NCBI GenBank assembly: GCA_018816865.1
Contig: JAHIUW010000025.1
Span: forward strand, 105,643 to 169,642
Source of the DNA: Pseudomonadota bacterium
GTDB lineage: Bacteria > Desulfobacterota > Desulfovibrionia > Desulfovibrionales > Desulfovibrionaceae
Length of the DNA: 64,000 nt
Direction: 5' to 3'
Shown here: positions 34,093 to 42,334 of the stretch, in pieces
Position numbering within the stretch: position 1 is the stretch's first letter
How the letters are laid out: every line of letters begins with the position of its first letter
Translations under genes and position numbers: made by a program
The notes under the pieces: model-generated
The model's input: only the letters and a program-made list of their open reading frames with translations
Databases searched by the model: none
What the model was told of the DNA's origin: nothing

Positions 34093-34122
34093 AGTGGCAG
34101 GGGGCTTGCGCCCCCTGCCACT
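34093..34122. terminator. Long hairpin between ilvN and the convergent acyltransferase gene
   Basis: Perfect 13-bp stem AGTGGCAGGGGGC/GCCCCCTGCCACT with TTGC loop. No T-tract follows on either side, so it may stop transcription weakly or stabilise mRNA 3' ends. Confidence 0.55.
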
Positions 34123-34132
34123 GCTGCCGCCC

Positions 34133-35254
34133 TTACACCAGCGGTGGCAGGAGCGGGCCGGACTGGCGGGGCTTGCCCACCAATTGCGGAAGGAAGTGAT
34201 TGAAGAGCAGGACCAGCGGCACGCAGACCGCAAGGCTGAGAACGGTCAAGGCCGCGCCCGCGCCGAACACGGCCCAGGGGCCACCCCCAAAGGTGCGCAC
34301 GAACCAGTCGGCAAAGGGGCCATTGACGAAGTGATAGAAGACGCCGTTCAAACAAAAGAGGATGAGCACGTTGCGCCCCATGAACGACATCCAGCGCACG
34401 GCCCCGCTGAGCCGCGCCAAAAAGAGCAGCGCCAGGGAGCCGGCCAGGGCCGTGAACGTGAACAGCAGGGCGTTGCCGTGCGCCCCCAGGGCGATGACCA
34501 CGGCGTCGAAGATCCGAAACGGTCCCTGGTTCAGGTCGAAGGTCAGCACCACCGTCGCCGCACAGACCAGGGCACCAAGAACGAGCCTCGGGCGCGGGAC
34601 CGCCCCGAGCAGGAATTCGCGCCGCCGCAACAAGACCCCCACAAGGTAGAAGGCGGCCATGACCGGAGCCTCGTTCACAAACCAGAAGTTTCTGCCCGTC
34701 ATCAGGAACGAAACCTCACGGTTCAGCCACAGGCCGCCCAGCAGACAGACAGCGGCCACGGCGAAGAGCCCCGCATTGCCCGCCACCAAGCGCGCCCAGG
34801 CCCGGTGCAGGAGTTCCACCGTCACCAGACAGGCCATGAACCACAGTGGGATATTGAAGATCGGGAAGCCCATGGCCGTGGCCACGGCCCCTTGGAGGTA
34901 GCCCTTGGCGCTGGAGAGGTCCACGATCACATAGTGACCGCAAAAGACGAGGCTCAGGAGCGCCAAGAGCAGGCTGAAGAAGACATAGGGAACCAGACGC
35001 GAAGCCGCCAGTTGCCGCAAGAACCGACCCGGCGGCAAGGCGGCCTTGCCCGGCGCGGCCACAAACCCGGCGAGCAGGAAGAAAAAGGGCATGTGGAAGG
35101 AGTAGATGAATTTGTAATGCAGGGCCGCGGTGGGATCCTTGAGATACATGATGCGCTCAATGATATGCCCGTAATACACGAGCACGATCCCGTAAAACCG
35201 TGCGATGTCTGGCATCGCAAGCCTCTGCCGGGGGGTGTCTTGGGCGTTTTTCAT
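34133..35254 (-). CDS. Acyltransferase-3 family membrane protein
   Basis: About 373 residues with ten or so hydrophobic segments. The N-terminal pattern RFYGIVLVYYGHIIERIMYL, with the family's histidine, then HYKFIYSFHMPFFFLLAGFV, is typical of O-acyltransferases that acetylate or acylate surface sugars and lipids (AcylT3, OatA/OpgC types). The ATG at 35254 is chosen over a TTG 14 codons upstream; neither has a strong ribosome binding site. It converges on ilvN. The acceptor sugar is unknown. Confidence 0.88.
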   Translation of the reverse strand: MKNAQDTPRQRLAMPDIARFYGIVLVYYGHIIERIMYLKDPTAALHYKFIYSFHMPFFFLLAGFVAAPGKAALPPGRFLRQLAASRLVPYVFFSLLLALLSLVFCGHYVIVDLSSAKGYLQGAVATAMGFPIFNIPLWFMACLVTVELLHRAWARLVAGNAGLFAVAAVCLLGGLWLNREVSFLMTGRNFWFVNEAPVMAAFYLVGVLLRRREFLLGAVPRPRLVLGALVCAATVVLTFDLNQGPFRIFDAVVIALGAHGNALLFTFTALAGSLALLFLARLSGAVRWMSFMGRNVLILFCLNGVFYHFVNGPFADWFVRTFGGGPWAVFGAGAALTVLSLAVCVPLVLLFNHFLPQLVGKPRQSGPLLPPLV

Positions 35255-35351
35255 AGCTGATTCGATAACAGCACTGCGAACAAAAAACAACGCCAAGCCT
35301 TTAAAAGGCTTCGCTATGGATCAGCCCCGGCAAAAGCACTGGCCTTACGGG

Positions 35352-35960
35352 TTAAGCGCTCGTCCTGAAGGCCAGCAGTTCAGGTCGGACCCGCCCCAGG
35401 AAGGACACGGCAAAGGCCACCACCACGCCCTCGGCGACCATCACCGGCAGGTGCGCGGCGAACAGGGTTCCAGCCACAGCCAGGAAACCTTCCCCGGACA
35501 GGGCCAGCGCCGTGGCGGTCAGCCCCGCAGACAGGGCCACGGACAAGGCCCCGCACAGAAAGCCACCGATTACCCGGCCACGCCCGTTCTGCTCCAGAAG
35601 CCCCCGAAACAGCACGGCGCAGAGCACCGCCGGGGCGGCCATATTGAAGGTGTTGACCCCCAGCACGGTCAGCCCCCCGAACTGGAACAGCAGGGCCTGC
35701 AGGGCCAGCCCCACGAGGATGGCCGGAAACGCCGCCCAACCCAGCACGGCCCCGAGCAACCCGTTCAGGATCAGGTGCGCACTGGCCAGGCCCACGGGCA
35801 CGTGGATCAACGAGGCCACAAAGAAGGCGGCAGACAGGATGGCCACGGTCATCAAACGGTCGTAGTCCAGTTTCCTGAGCCCCAACCAAGTCCCCAGAAC
35901 GGCCAGTGCCGCCCCGCCCCCCAGCACCGGGGCCGAGAGTACTCCTTCAGAAATATGCAT
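35352..35960 (-). CDS. cbiM: CbiM-type cobalt/nickel transporter S component
   Basis: 202 residues with five or six membrane helices. The N-terminus MHISEGVLSAPVLGGG matches CbiM/NikM, in which the initial Met-His-Ile-Ser supplies metal ligands; HVPVGLASAHLILNGLLG is also the family pattern. It determines substrate binding in an ECF importer; the CbiN/Q/O partners are not nearby. GAGGAGGCGC precedes the ATG. An inverted repeat overlaps the promoter, so it is probably metal-controlled. Ni and Co supply hydrogenases and cobamide enzymes that sulfate reducers need. Confidence 0.93.
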   Translation of the reverse strand: MHISEGVLSAPVLGGGAALAVLGTWLGLRKLDYDRLMTVAILSAAFFVASLIHVPVGLASAHLILNGLLGAVLGWAAFPAILVGLALQALLFQFGGLTVLGVNTFNMAAPAVLCAVLFRGLLEQNGRGRVIGGFLCGALSVALSAGLTATALALSGEGFLAVAGTLFAAHLPVMVAEGVVVAFAVSFLGRVRPELLAFRTSA

Positions 35961-35988
35961 TGCGCCTCCTCAAATAGGCCCTCCAATT

Positions 35989-36009
35989 ACACGAAACAAA
36001 ACATCGTGT
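35989..36009. promoter_or_regulatory. Inverted repeat overlapping the cbiM promoter
   Basis: ACACGA-N9-TCGTGT, a perfect 6+9+6 dyad about 30-50 bases upstream of the cbiM start. It overlaps a TGTAAT -10-like box on the minus strand. The GTGT/ACAC ends recall NikR-type sites, but the spacing differs; a metal repressor is inferred. Confidence 0.45.
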
Positions 36010-36044
36010 CACGCAATTCCCCGGACTCGAAGGACCCCCCTTTG

Positions 36045-36066
36045 TTGGCGCAGCACCTTGCGTCAA
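36045..36066. promoter_or_regulatory. Dyad upstream of cytochrome c3, CRP/FNR-family size
   Basis: TTGGCGCA-N6-TGCGTCAA, a 22-base dyad with one mismatch, ending 72 bases before the cytochrome start. The 8+6+8 layout suits a CRP/FNR-family regulator; none is identified here. Confidence 0.4.
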
Positions 36067-36138
36067 CGGCCCATACCTGCTACTTTTCATACAAAGTAAA
36101 TGTAACCCTACGAGCCGTCTTTTTCGGCGAGGAGGTCG

Positions 36139-36534
36139 ATGATGAAACGGTTGATGCTGATATTGGCAATCGCGCTGCTGGGAGCCATGTTCGTCCTGCC
36201 GTTGTCCGCAGCGGACGCGCCCAAGGATCCGATCACGATGACCATCCTCGAAGGAGGCAAGGCCACCAAGCCGCCCGTGATCTTCCCGCACGCCAAACAC
36301 GCCGCCCTTGATTGCAAGGCCTGCCACCACAAGTGGGACGGCAAGGCCGAGATCACGGCCTGCAAGAGCGCGGGCTGCCACGACGACGTCACAGTCAAAC
36401 AGGGCGACACGTCCTATTACCTGACCTACCACAAGCCAGGAATGCAGAGCTGCCTGGGCTGCCACAAGGCCCTGAAAAAGGAAAAAGCCGAAAAATTCGG
36501 CCCCACCAAGTGCCAAGACTGCCACCTCAAGTAA
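36139..36534 (+). CDS. Periplasmic tetraheme cytochrome c3 (type I-like)
   Basis: 131 residues. A signal peptide (LILAIALLGAMFVLPLSA) directs export. Four heme-binding sites are visible: CKACH (59-63), CKSAGCH with four intervening residues (75-81), CLGCH (105-109) and CQDCH (125-129), with further histidines as axial ligands (FPHAKH, CHH, YHK). The size and heme pattern match Desulfovibrio cytochrome c3, the main periplasmic electron shuttle from hydrogenase and formate dehydrogenase to membrane complexes. GAGGAGGTCG precedes tandem ATGs at 36139 and 36142. It is divergent from cbiM. Confidence 0.96.
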   Translation: MMKRLMLILAIALLGAMFVLPLSAADAPKDPITMTILEGGKATKPPVIFPHAKHAALDCKACHHKWDGKAEITACKSAGCHDDVTVKQGDTSYYLTYHKPGMQSCLGCHKALKKEKAEKFGPTKCQDCHLK

Positions 36535-36556
36535 TTTGTGCCAAACAGTGTGCACC

Positions 36557-36580
36557 CAGGAGGACCTTCGGGTCCTCCTG
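36557..36580 (+). terminator. Terminator of cytochrome c3
   Basis: CAGGAGGACC-TTCG-GGTCCTCCTG, a perfect 10-bp stem with stable TTCG loop, 23 bases after the stop and followed by AATTT. Confidence 0.85.
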
Positions 36581-36758
36581 AATTTACAACCACCGGGAAT
36601 CATTGCCTCCTGACCCGCACTTGGATACACAAGCCTGAAGCGGGCGCACGTGCCATCGGATTGAATCGATATTTTCAGTTGAGGGTGTTCATCCGGTCCG
36701 CACTTTCTGCTACAACAAAAACAACACAATCAATCACAGCCAGTGCAAGGAGCACCCC

Positions 36759-38099
36759 ATGCCCGGCAAGAATAATACCCCAAGCAAAAAGTCCGCCCGG
36801 AAGAAAGGGGCCATGGCCGCACCCGACACGACCATCGCCACCCTCGGACCGGCCAAAATCCCCTCGACCATGCCCTTCAGCCGTTTCGTGGACGAGGACC
36901 CTAACGTGGACATCCACGTGCGCGAGGAGCTGGACCTGGATCAGGACGAGTCCCTGCGGCTGTATTTTGAAAAGGCAGGGCCCCGCAAGCACACCTATTT
37001 CGACCCCTCCAAGACCAAATGCGCCATCGTCACCTGCGGTGGCCTGTGTCCGGGCATCAATGACGTGATCCGGGCCATCGTCATGGAGGCCCATCACAAC
37101 TACAAGGTGGCCGCCACACTGGGCATCCGTTTCGGCCTGGAGGGCTTCATGCCCGAATACGGGCACAACGTCTGGGAGATGACCCCCAGCGAAGTCTCCG
37201 ACATCCATCTCTTCGGCGGCACGGTCCTGGGCTCGTCACGCGGGCACCAACCCCCCGAGGACATCGTGGACGCCCTGGAACGCATGAACCTCTCCGTGGT
37301 CTTCTTCATCGGCGGGGACGGCACCATGAAAGCCTGCCAAAAGGTCCAGGAAGAATGCCTGGCCCGTAACTTGAAGATCTCCATCATCGGCATCCCCAAG
37401 ACCATCGACAACGACATCAATTTCGTCTTCCAGTCCTTCGGCTTCGACACGGCCGTGGACGCCGCCACCCAATCCGTGCAATGCGCCCATACCGAGGCCA
37501 CCGGGGCCTACAACGGCGTTGGCATGGTCAAGCTCATGGGCCGCGAGTCCGGCTTCATCGCCGCCCAGACCACCCTGGCCCAACGCGAGGTCAACTTCGT
37601 GCTGGTGCCCGAAGCGCCGCTGGAACTTTACGGGCCCATGGGATTCATCCCCGCCCTGGCCAAACGGGTGCAGCAGCGCCACCACGCCGTGATCGTGGTT
37701 GCCGAGGGCGCAGGCCAGGAACTGTGCAAGGCCAACGGCCAGACCGATGCCTCGGGCAACCCCGTGCTCGGGGACATCTGCACCATCCTCAGGGACGAGA
37801 TGAAAAAATACTTCAAGGAACAGAATATCCCGCTGACCATGAAGTTCATCGACCCCAGCTATATCATCCGCTCGGTCCCGGCCAACGCCAATGACCGGGT
37901 CTACTGCGGCTTCCTGGGGCAGCACGCCGTGCATGCGGCCATGGCCGGCAAGACCGGCATGGTGATCAGCAAGATGCGCGGCCACTACATCCATCTGCCG
38001 CTGTCCCTGGTCACGTCCAAGCGCCGCAAGCTGGAGATCAACTCCGATTACTGGCGCGCGGTCCTGGATACAACTGGTCAGCAGGCATACTACGAGTAA
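36759..38099 (+). CDS. 6-phosphofructokinase, long bacterial type
   Basis: 446 residues; phosphorylates fructose 6-phosphate in glycolysis. Seen: GGLCPGINDVIRAIV at the phosphate-binding site, FFIGGDGTMKACQKV (GGDGT, usually read as ATP use), GIPKTIDNDINF with the catalytic aspartate, and MGRESGFIAAQT. The lysine in PKTIDND is shared with PPi-dependent enzymes, so the donor is not certain. An N-terminal extension of about 70 residues precedes the core, as in the spirochete/clostridial 'X' group. GCAAGGAGCACCCC lies before the ATG. It is monocistronic. Confidence 0.93.
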   Translation: MPGKNNTPSKKSARKKGAMAAPDTTIATLGPAKIPSTMPFSRFVDEDPNVDIHVREELDLDQDESLRLYFEKAGPRKHTYFDPSKTKCAIVTCGGLCPGINDVIRAIVMEAHHNYKVAATLGIRFGLEGFMPEYGHNVWEMTPSEVSDIHLFGGTVLGSSRGHQPPEDIVDALERMNLSVVFFIGGDGTMKACQKVQEECLARNLKISIIGIPKTIDNDINFVFQSFGFDTAVDAATQSVQCAHTEATGAYNGVGMVKLMGRESGFIAAQTTLAQREVNFVLVPEAPLELYGPMGFIPALAKRVQQRHHAVIVVAEGAGQELCKANGQTDASGNPVLGDICTILRDEMKKYFKEQNIPLTMKFIDPSYIIRSVPANANDRVYCGFLGQHAVHAAMAGKTGMVISKMRGHYIHLPLSLVTSKRRKLEINSDYWRAVLDTTGQQAYYE

Positions 38100-38330
38100 G
38101 ACGCAAAGCGGTTGGACAGCTGCGACTGACAGCAGGGCTTGGCCCGCAGCCGGACGCGATAATCCACGAACTCCGGCTGCCGATGTTCCAGTCACTTCGA
38201 CGACCAGCGCGGAACCGGCCAACCCCCGACATGTGTCTGACGAACCGGGGAGGGCTTGCTCCCCGCTGCTCCTGCATCGGCAGACCTGTTCCTCGCGGCC
38301 ACACCACCTCCTGACCCACGGGTGATCGAC

Positions 38331-39875
38331 ATGTCCTCAGTCTCGGCGGATGCCACCCGCCACATCATCATCGACCACCGTGAAGGCCAGTACCTGAGCT
38401 TTCCCGACCTCTGGAGCACCCCGAACGGCGAACTGCTGTGCGCCTACCGCGAAGCGGACGAGCATGTGCCCACCAGACGGCGGCTGTTGCTTGCGCGTAG
38501 CCGGGACTCCGGCCTGACCTGGCTTGCCCCTGAAGAATTGCATCCAACCCAGGGCCATTGCCCCCGGTTCAGCCAGCCCACCCCCGGACAGTTACTTCTC
38601 ATTGATGACGCCGGACGCCCTCTCTACCGCAGCAGAGACCAGGGCCTGACGTGGGTTCGCGGCATCTATGCCGGAATGCCCTTCGGCATCCCGGACAGGG
38701 TCATGGCCCTGCCCGACGGTTCATGGCTCAGCGCGGCCCATCGCCACGAGGGAGAGGTCAACCCCATCGCCGGGCAGAGCCCCTCGGTCCAGGGGGTCTT
38801 CCGCTCCCGAGACCAGGGCGCGAACTGGGAGCGAATAGCGGTTCTCGGGCAGGATCCCAATCTCGTGCTCTGCGAGGCCTCCATGACCAGACTCCGGGAC
38901 GGACGCCTCCTGGCCCTGCTGCGCGAGAACAGCCAGGTCTTCGAGCCCATGTATTTCACCCTGTCCAGTGATGACGGCCGAACATGGTCCCCGCCCGAGG
39001 CGAGCTTGCTTATCGGGCATCGCCCCACCCTGGGCCAGACCCGCGACGGACGACTCCTGGTCACCTACCGCAACAGGGGCCCCGCCGGAGGGACCGCCGC
39101 CTGGAGGGGGAATCTGGACAGTCTGGGTGACTTCGCAGTCCACTCATCGCTGCAACACGGACCCGAGCCGCGCCTTACGACCGGGGGCCTGTTCCTTGAT
39201 AATTCCCGACAGCCCCTGCCCCTCTATGCCCTGCGCCCCGTGACCGATCCAACCCTGGCCCGGGCCTCGCTGCAAGCCCAGGTCATGGCCGAGGGGCACG
39301 GCGGCCTGATGCGCCTGGGTATCGCCTGGCAGATCACCAGGGATGCCATGCTCCCGCTGTTGCCCTGCGAAAACAGCGAGGGTTGCGACGACGCCCCCCG
39401 TGACCTGTCCATCGCGCTGCCCCGCGGGCAGTTCAACACCATCCGCCTGGAATACGACCGGGGACGTCTGGACGTGCTGGTCAACGGTGAACCCCGCGTG
39501 GGGCTGGAGCTGCCGGCAGCGCAAGTGAGGCGGCGAATGGTGCTGATCGGGGCCAACCCCTCGGGAGAGGGGGCCAGCACTTGGCGACAAATTCGGCAAT
39601 TGAATATTGAGCCAGGCACAAAAACAACGTATGTCTGGGATTGGGAACCCGCTCTGGGCCAACCCGACGCACGTATTCGCGAGCAGGTGCTGGAACTGGC
39701 GGGCGATCCGCAGGCGGCTTGGTGCGACTATGGCTACTCGGGCTGGGTGGAAACGGATGACGATTCATTCCTGTGCGCCTATCACCACGGTGGGGGCGCG
39801 GACCCCGGCTACGATCCGGGAAAGTCGTCCCATATTCGCACCACGAGCTTTACGGGTTCCGATTTCGGACGGTAA
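38331..39875 (+). CDS. Sialidase-superfamily (BNR/Asp-box) beta-propeller protein
   Basis: About 514 residues. Four Asp-box turns (SRDSGLTW, SRDQGLTW, SRDQGANW, SSDDGRTW) mark a six-bladed propeller, interrupted by a lectin-like jelly-roll insert around residues 310-430 (IALPRGQFNTIRLEYDRGRL). No signal peptide is visible, so it is probably cytoplasmic. The real start is uncertain: ATG at 38331 is chosen, but a TTG at 38256 is open. The substrate need not be sialic acid; many relatives act on other glycans or only bind. Confidence 0.8.
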   Translation: MSSVSADATRHIIIDHREGQYLSFPDLWSTPNGELLCAYREADEHVPTRRRLLLARSRDSGLTWLAPEELHPTQGHCPRFSQPTPGQLLLIDDAGRPLYRSRDQGLTWVRGIYAGMPFGIPDRVMALPDGSWLSAAHRHEGEVNPIAGQSPSVQGVFRSRDQGANWERIAVLGQDPNLVLCEASMTRLRDGRLLALLRENSQVFEPMYFTLSSDDGRTWSPPEASLLIGHRPTLGQTRDGRLLVTYRNRGPAGGTAAWRGNLDSLGDFAVHSSLQHGPEPRLTTGGLFLDNSRQPLPLYALRPVTDPTLARASLQAQVMAEGHGGLMRLGIAWQITRDAMLPLLPCENSEGCDDAPRDLSIALPRGQFNTIRLEYDRGRLDVLVNGEPRVGLELPAAQVRRRMVLIGANPSGEGASTWRQIRQLNIEPGTKTTYVWDWEPALGQPDARIREQVLELAGDPQAAWCDYGYSGWVETDDDSFLCAYHHGGGADPGYDPGKSSHIRTTSFTGSDFGR

Positions 39876-40033
39876 CGGGTCGGGCATGACCCGCAAGGAC
39901 TCATGCCCGGAGGCCTCCGGACAACGAGGGCAGCCCAGTTCGGGCCTGCCCCAGCCCATGCCCGCCGGGTAAGGACCCTACCCGCCATCAATCATCAGGG
40001 CTGGAGACCCGCAACGCCAAGGAGGAACCAATA

Positions 40034-40459
40034 ATGCGCCACCGCCTGTTGCTGACTCTGGCCGCCATCGCGCTCCTGACCACCACCATCCCCCTACTCG
40101 CCCAAGGGCAGGAGCATGACCACGGAGTCCGGCTGCTGGCCTTCGGCAGCGAGGAGATGGCCTATATCCGGCTGCCCGGCGGGACCTTTGTCTGGCCACA
40201 ATCCGAGGTCCTGGGCGGTAGCCGCCCTCGGGTCATCCTCGACTTCCCGGGCATCAACAACTGGAATGAGGCCTATCTGCCCACCGGAGGCGGGGACATC
40301 ATCCGCCGCATCCGCACCTACCTGCACAATGACGAGGCGCGCCTGCGGGTGGTCCTGGACCTGGCCGAACCGCCGCAACACTATGCCCTCAGCCTGAGCT
40401 ACGAAACCGACCCACAGGGAGCGGAGATCACGGTGTCCGCCATCCCCCTCGATCATTGA
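40034..40459 (+). CDS. Secreted AMIN-domain-like protein
   Basis: 141 residues. A signal peptide (RHRLLLTLAAIALLTTTIPL) precedes a single beta-rich domain with SRPRVILDFPGINNW and RIRTYLHNDEARLRVVLDLA. This is the pattern of the AMIN domain that targets amidases and secretins to the cell wall or periplasmic complexes. No catalytic domain is attached. GGAGG lies nine bases before the ATG. It is transcribed alone. It probably acts as a periplasmic binding module or inhibitor. Confidence 0.75.
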   Translation: MRHRLLLTLAAIALLTTTIPLLAQGQEHDHGVRLLAFGSEEMAYIRLPGGTFVWPQSEVLGGSRPRVILDFPGINNWNEAYLPTGGGDIIRRIRTYLHNDEARLRVVLDLAEPPQHYALSLSYETDPQGAEITVSAIPLDH

Positions 40460-40625
40460 CCCTGTTGGCCAGAACGCCGCCCCCCCCCTGCTGCTGCCCC
40501 CGCAAGGCCGCAGCCCTTCTGAGCTGCAACTTTTTTTCCTTCGCTTTCCCGATCCTTGCATGACAATCGCATCCAGCCCCGGATTCTGCCGTTGACATGG
40601 GCCGCAACGAGACTAGATTAGACCC

Positions 40626-41540
40626 ATGAAATGGACACTCGCACTGCTGGCAACGGCAGTCATGATCCTGATGCCGGACGCCGAGGCCTGGGCCTGGGGC
40701 CCGGGAGTTCATCTGGCCGCAGGCAACTTCTTCCTGGCACGCCTGGACTGCATCGCCCCCGAGATTGCGCGCCTGCTGGCGGGCAACCCCAGGGCCTTCC
40801 TCTATGGCTGCCTGTCCGCCGACATCTTCATCGGCAAGGGCTGCACCGTACGCCCCGGACACAGCCACAACTGGAGCATCGGCCAGGGGCTGCTCCTTGC
40901 CGCTGACACGGACCGCACCAGGGCCTACGCCTATGGTTATCTGGCCCACTTGGCCGCCGACACGGTGGCCCACAACTTCTATGTGCCCAACATGCTGGCC
41001 CTCACCCCCGGCGGCGGCAAAATCAGTCATGTTTACGCCGAGATGCAGGCCGACAGAATGGTGCAGTGGGACCACCACCAGGCCGTCTCGCTCTTTTCCC
41101 AGCCCGAGCGGGACACGGACCAGGCCCTGCGCACAACCATGGCTGCCTCGCGCCTGCCCTTCATGGTCAAGAAACGGGTCATGAAAGGCCACCTGGCCCT
41201 GTGCGGCACCCGTGAATACACCAGGTCCCTCGATCTGGCCCAACGCCTGTCCAGGCACAAAGGCGCCCGGTCCTACTTCCAACTGATGTTCGGCCTGACT
41301 CTCGACGCCGTGGGCGACTTCCTGACCCAACCAGAGATCTCGCCGGTCCTCAGCCAGGACCCGGTGGGTAGCCAGGCCTTGTGGCAGGTCAAACAGATCC
41401 TGCGCAAACGCCGCCGCCTGTCGCGCGGGGCCACCCCGGACCAGCCCGGGAGCCTGTTCCCCGTGGTCCCGGCATTCTCCTCACTTCCCGACATCTACAG
41501 CTCCTGCCCCATCGCGGCCCTGACCCTGCGCTGCGGTTGA
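40626..41540 (+). CDS. Zinc-dependent phospholipase C-like protein
   Basis: 304 residues with a signal peptide (TLALLATAVMILMPDAEAWA). The mature N-terminus WGPGVH and the later GHSHNW and AYGYLAHLAADTVAHNFY carry the tryptophan and histidine/aspartate ligands expected of the three-zinc phospholipase C/S1-nuclease fold. This group in deltaproteobacteria is uncharacterised. It probably acts in the periplasm on phospholipid or another phosphodiester. A hydrophobic or membrane gene follows 59 bases later. Confidence 0.82.
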   Translation: MKWTLALLATAVMILMPDAEAWAWGPGVHLAAGNFFLARLDCIAPEIARLLAGNPRAFLYGCLSADIFIGKGCTVRPGHSHNWSIGQGLLLAADTDRTRAYAYGYLAHLAADTVAHNFYVPNMLALTPGGGKISHVYAEMQADRMVQWDHHQAVSLFSQPERDTDQALRTTMAASRLPFMVKKRVMKGHLALCGTREYTRSLDLAQRLSRHKGARSYFQLMFGLTLDAVGDFLTQPEISPVLSQDPVGSQALWQVKQILRKRRRLSRGATPDQPGSLFPVVPAFSSLPDIYSSCPIAALTLRCG

Positions 41541-41599
41541 CAGCGACGCACCCTGCGGTCAATGATGCCCTCAGCCCGAGGACAAAACACAGACAGCAC

Positions 41600-42136
41600 A
41601 TGCCCCTATCGCCAACCATCTCCTTTGCGCGTCTCGCCAATTCCGGAGCCGTACGTTATGTGCGCGCCTCGCCGTTGCCCCATGCCACGGCCTCGGCCTC
41701 GGTGGTCATTGGTGCCGCGCTCATGCTGCGGGCCATGGTGCTGCATCCCACCGACACCCCCTGGACCGCCATCCTCGGCGTATTGGCCCTGGGTTGGTTC
41801 GGACTGTCCTGCATCGCGCTCCTGGATGGCTTCTCTCGCTACCGCGAATACAGGCGCATCAAGCACATGCTTTCCAACAGGGGCTGGAACCGGCGGATCT
41901 TCCTGCTGGTGGCTGGCTCGCGCTGCCAGCGTGACGCCGCGTTGCTGGCAGCCCAGGAAACCGGACTCGGCTGCCGCGCCCGCCGCCTTTTCAGGAGCAT
42001 GGGCTACCGCTGGTACCATCTCTTGCCCGACGCAGTGCTGCGCAATCCGCTGGCATTCTTCCATCCGCGTTTCCTGCGCAATTCCTTTCTACCGGGCAAA
42101 TCCCTGACCCCGGGCCGCCGCGACGAGTCCAGCTAG
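41600..42136 (+). CDS. Uncharacterised small membrane protein
   Basis: 178 residues. Two hydrophobic segments (ASVVIGAALMLRAMVL and ILGVLALGWFGLSCIALLDG) are followed by a basic cytoplasmic domain with LLVAGSRCQRDAALLAAQET and a stretch ending in HPRFLRNSFLPGK. No family is recognised. The ATG at 41600 lacks a clear ribosome binding site; position 59 bases after the phospholipase gene suggests co-transcription. Confidence 0.65.
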   Translation: MPLSPTISFARLANSGAVRYVRASPLPHATASASVVIGAALMLRAMVLHPTDTPWTAILGVLALGWFGLSCIALLDGFSRYREYRRIKHMLSNRGWNRRIFLLVAGSRCQRDAALLAAQETGLGCRARRLFRSMGYRWYHLLPDAVLRNPLAFFHPRFLRNSFLPGKSLTPGRRDESS

Positions 42137-42261
42137 CCTTTCGCGCCCATTCCCCGGCAGGTCCCGCTCGCTGGCTCTGGCGTGATTGATCGAGCTTACA
42201 CTCCACGACACGAGGCAACGCTCTCTTTCCATCGATCAAAGCTCTGCGCCACCAAAAACTC

Positions 42262-42295
42262 CCTAAAAAGCCCCGGGCCAGTGGCACGGGGCTTT
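42262..42295 (-). terminator. Terminator of the hemerythrin-PAS gene
   Basis: Stem AAAGCCCCG/CGGGGCTTT around an 11-base loop; on the minus strand it is followed by TTTAGGGAGTTTTT. Confidence 0.8.
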
Positions 42296-42334
42296 GGATT
42301 GTTGGCGGAGCATTTTCAGGGCGGATCGCCCCGC

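Noticed and set aside
35961..36138. Cobalamin riboswitch upstream of cbiM
   Set aside because: The gap is too short and no B12-box-like conserved sequence is visible; a short dyad is the only clear signal.
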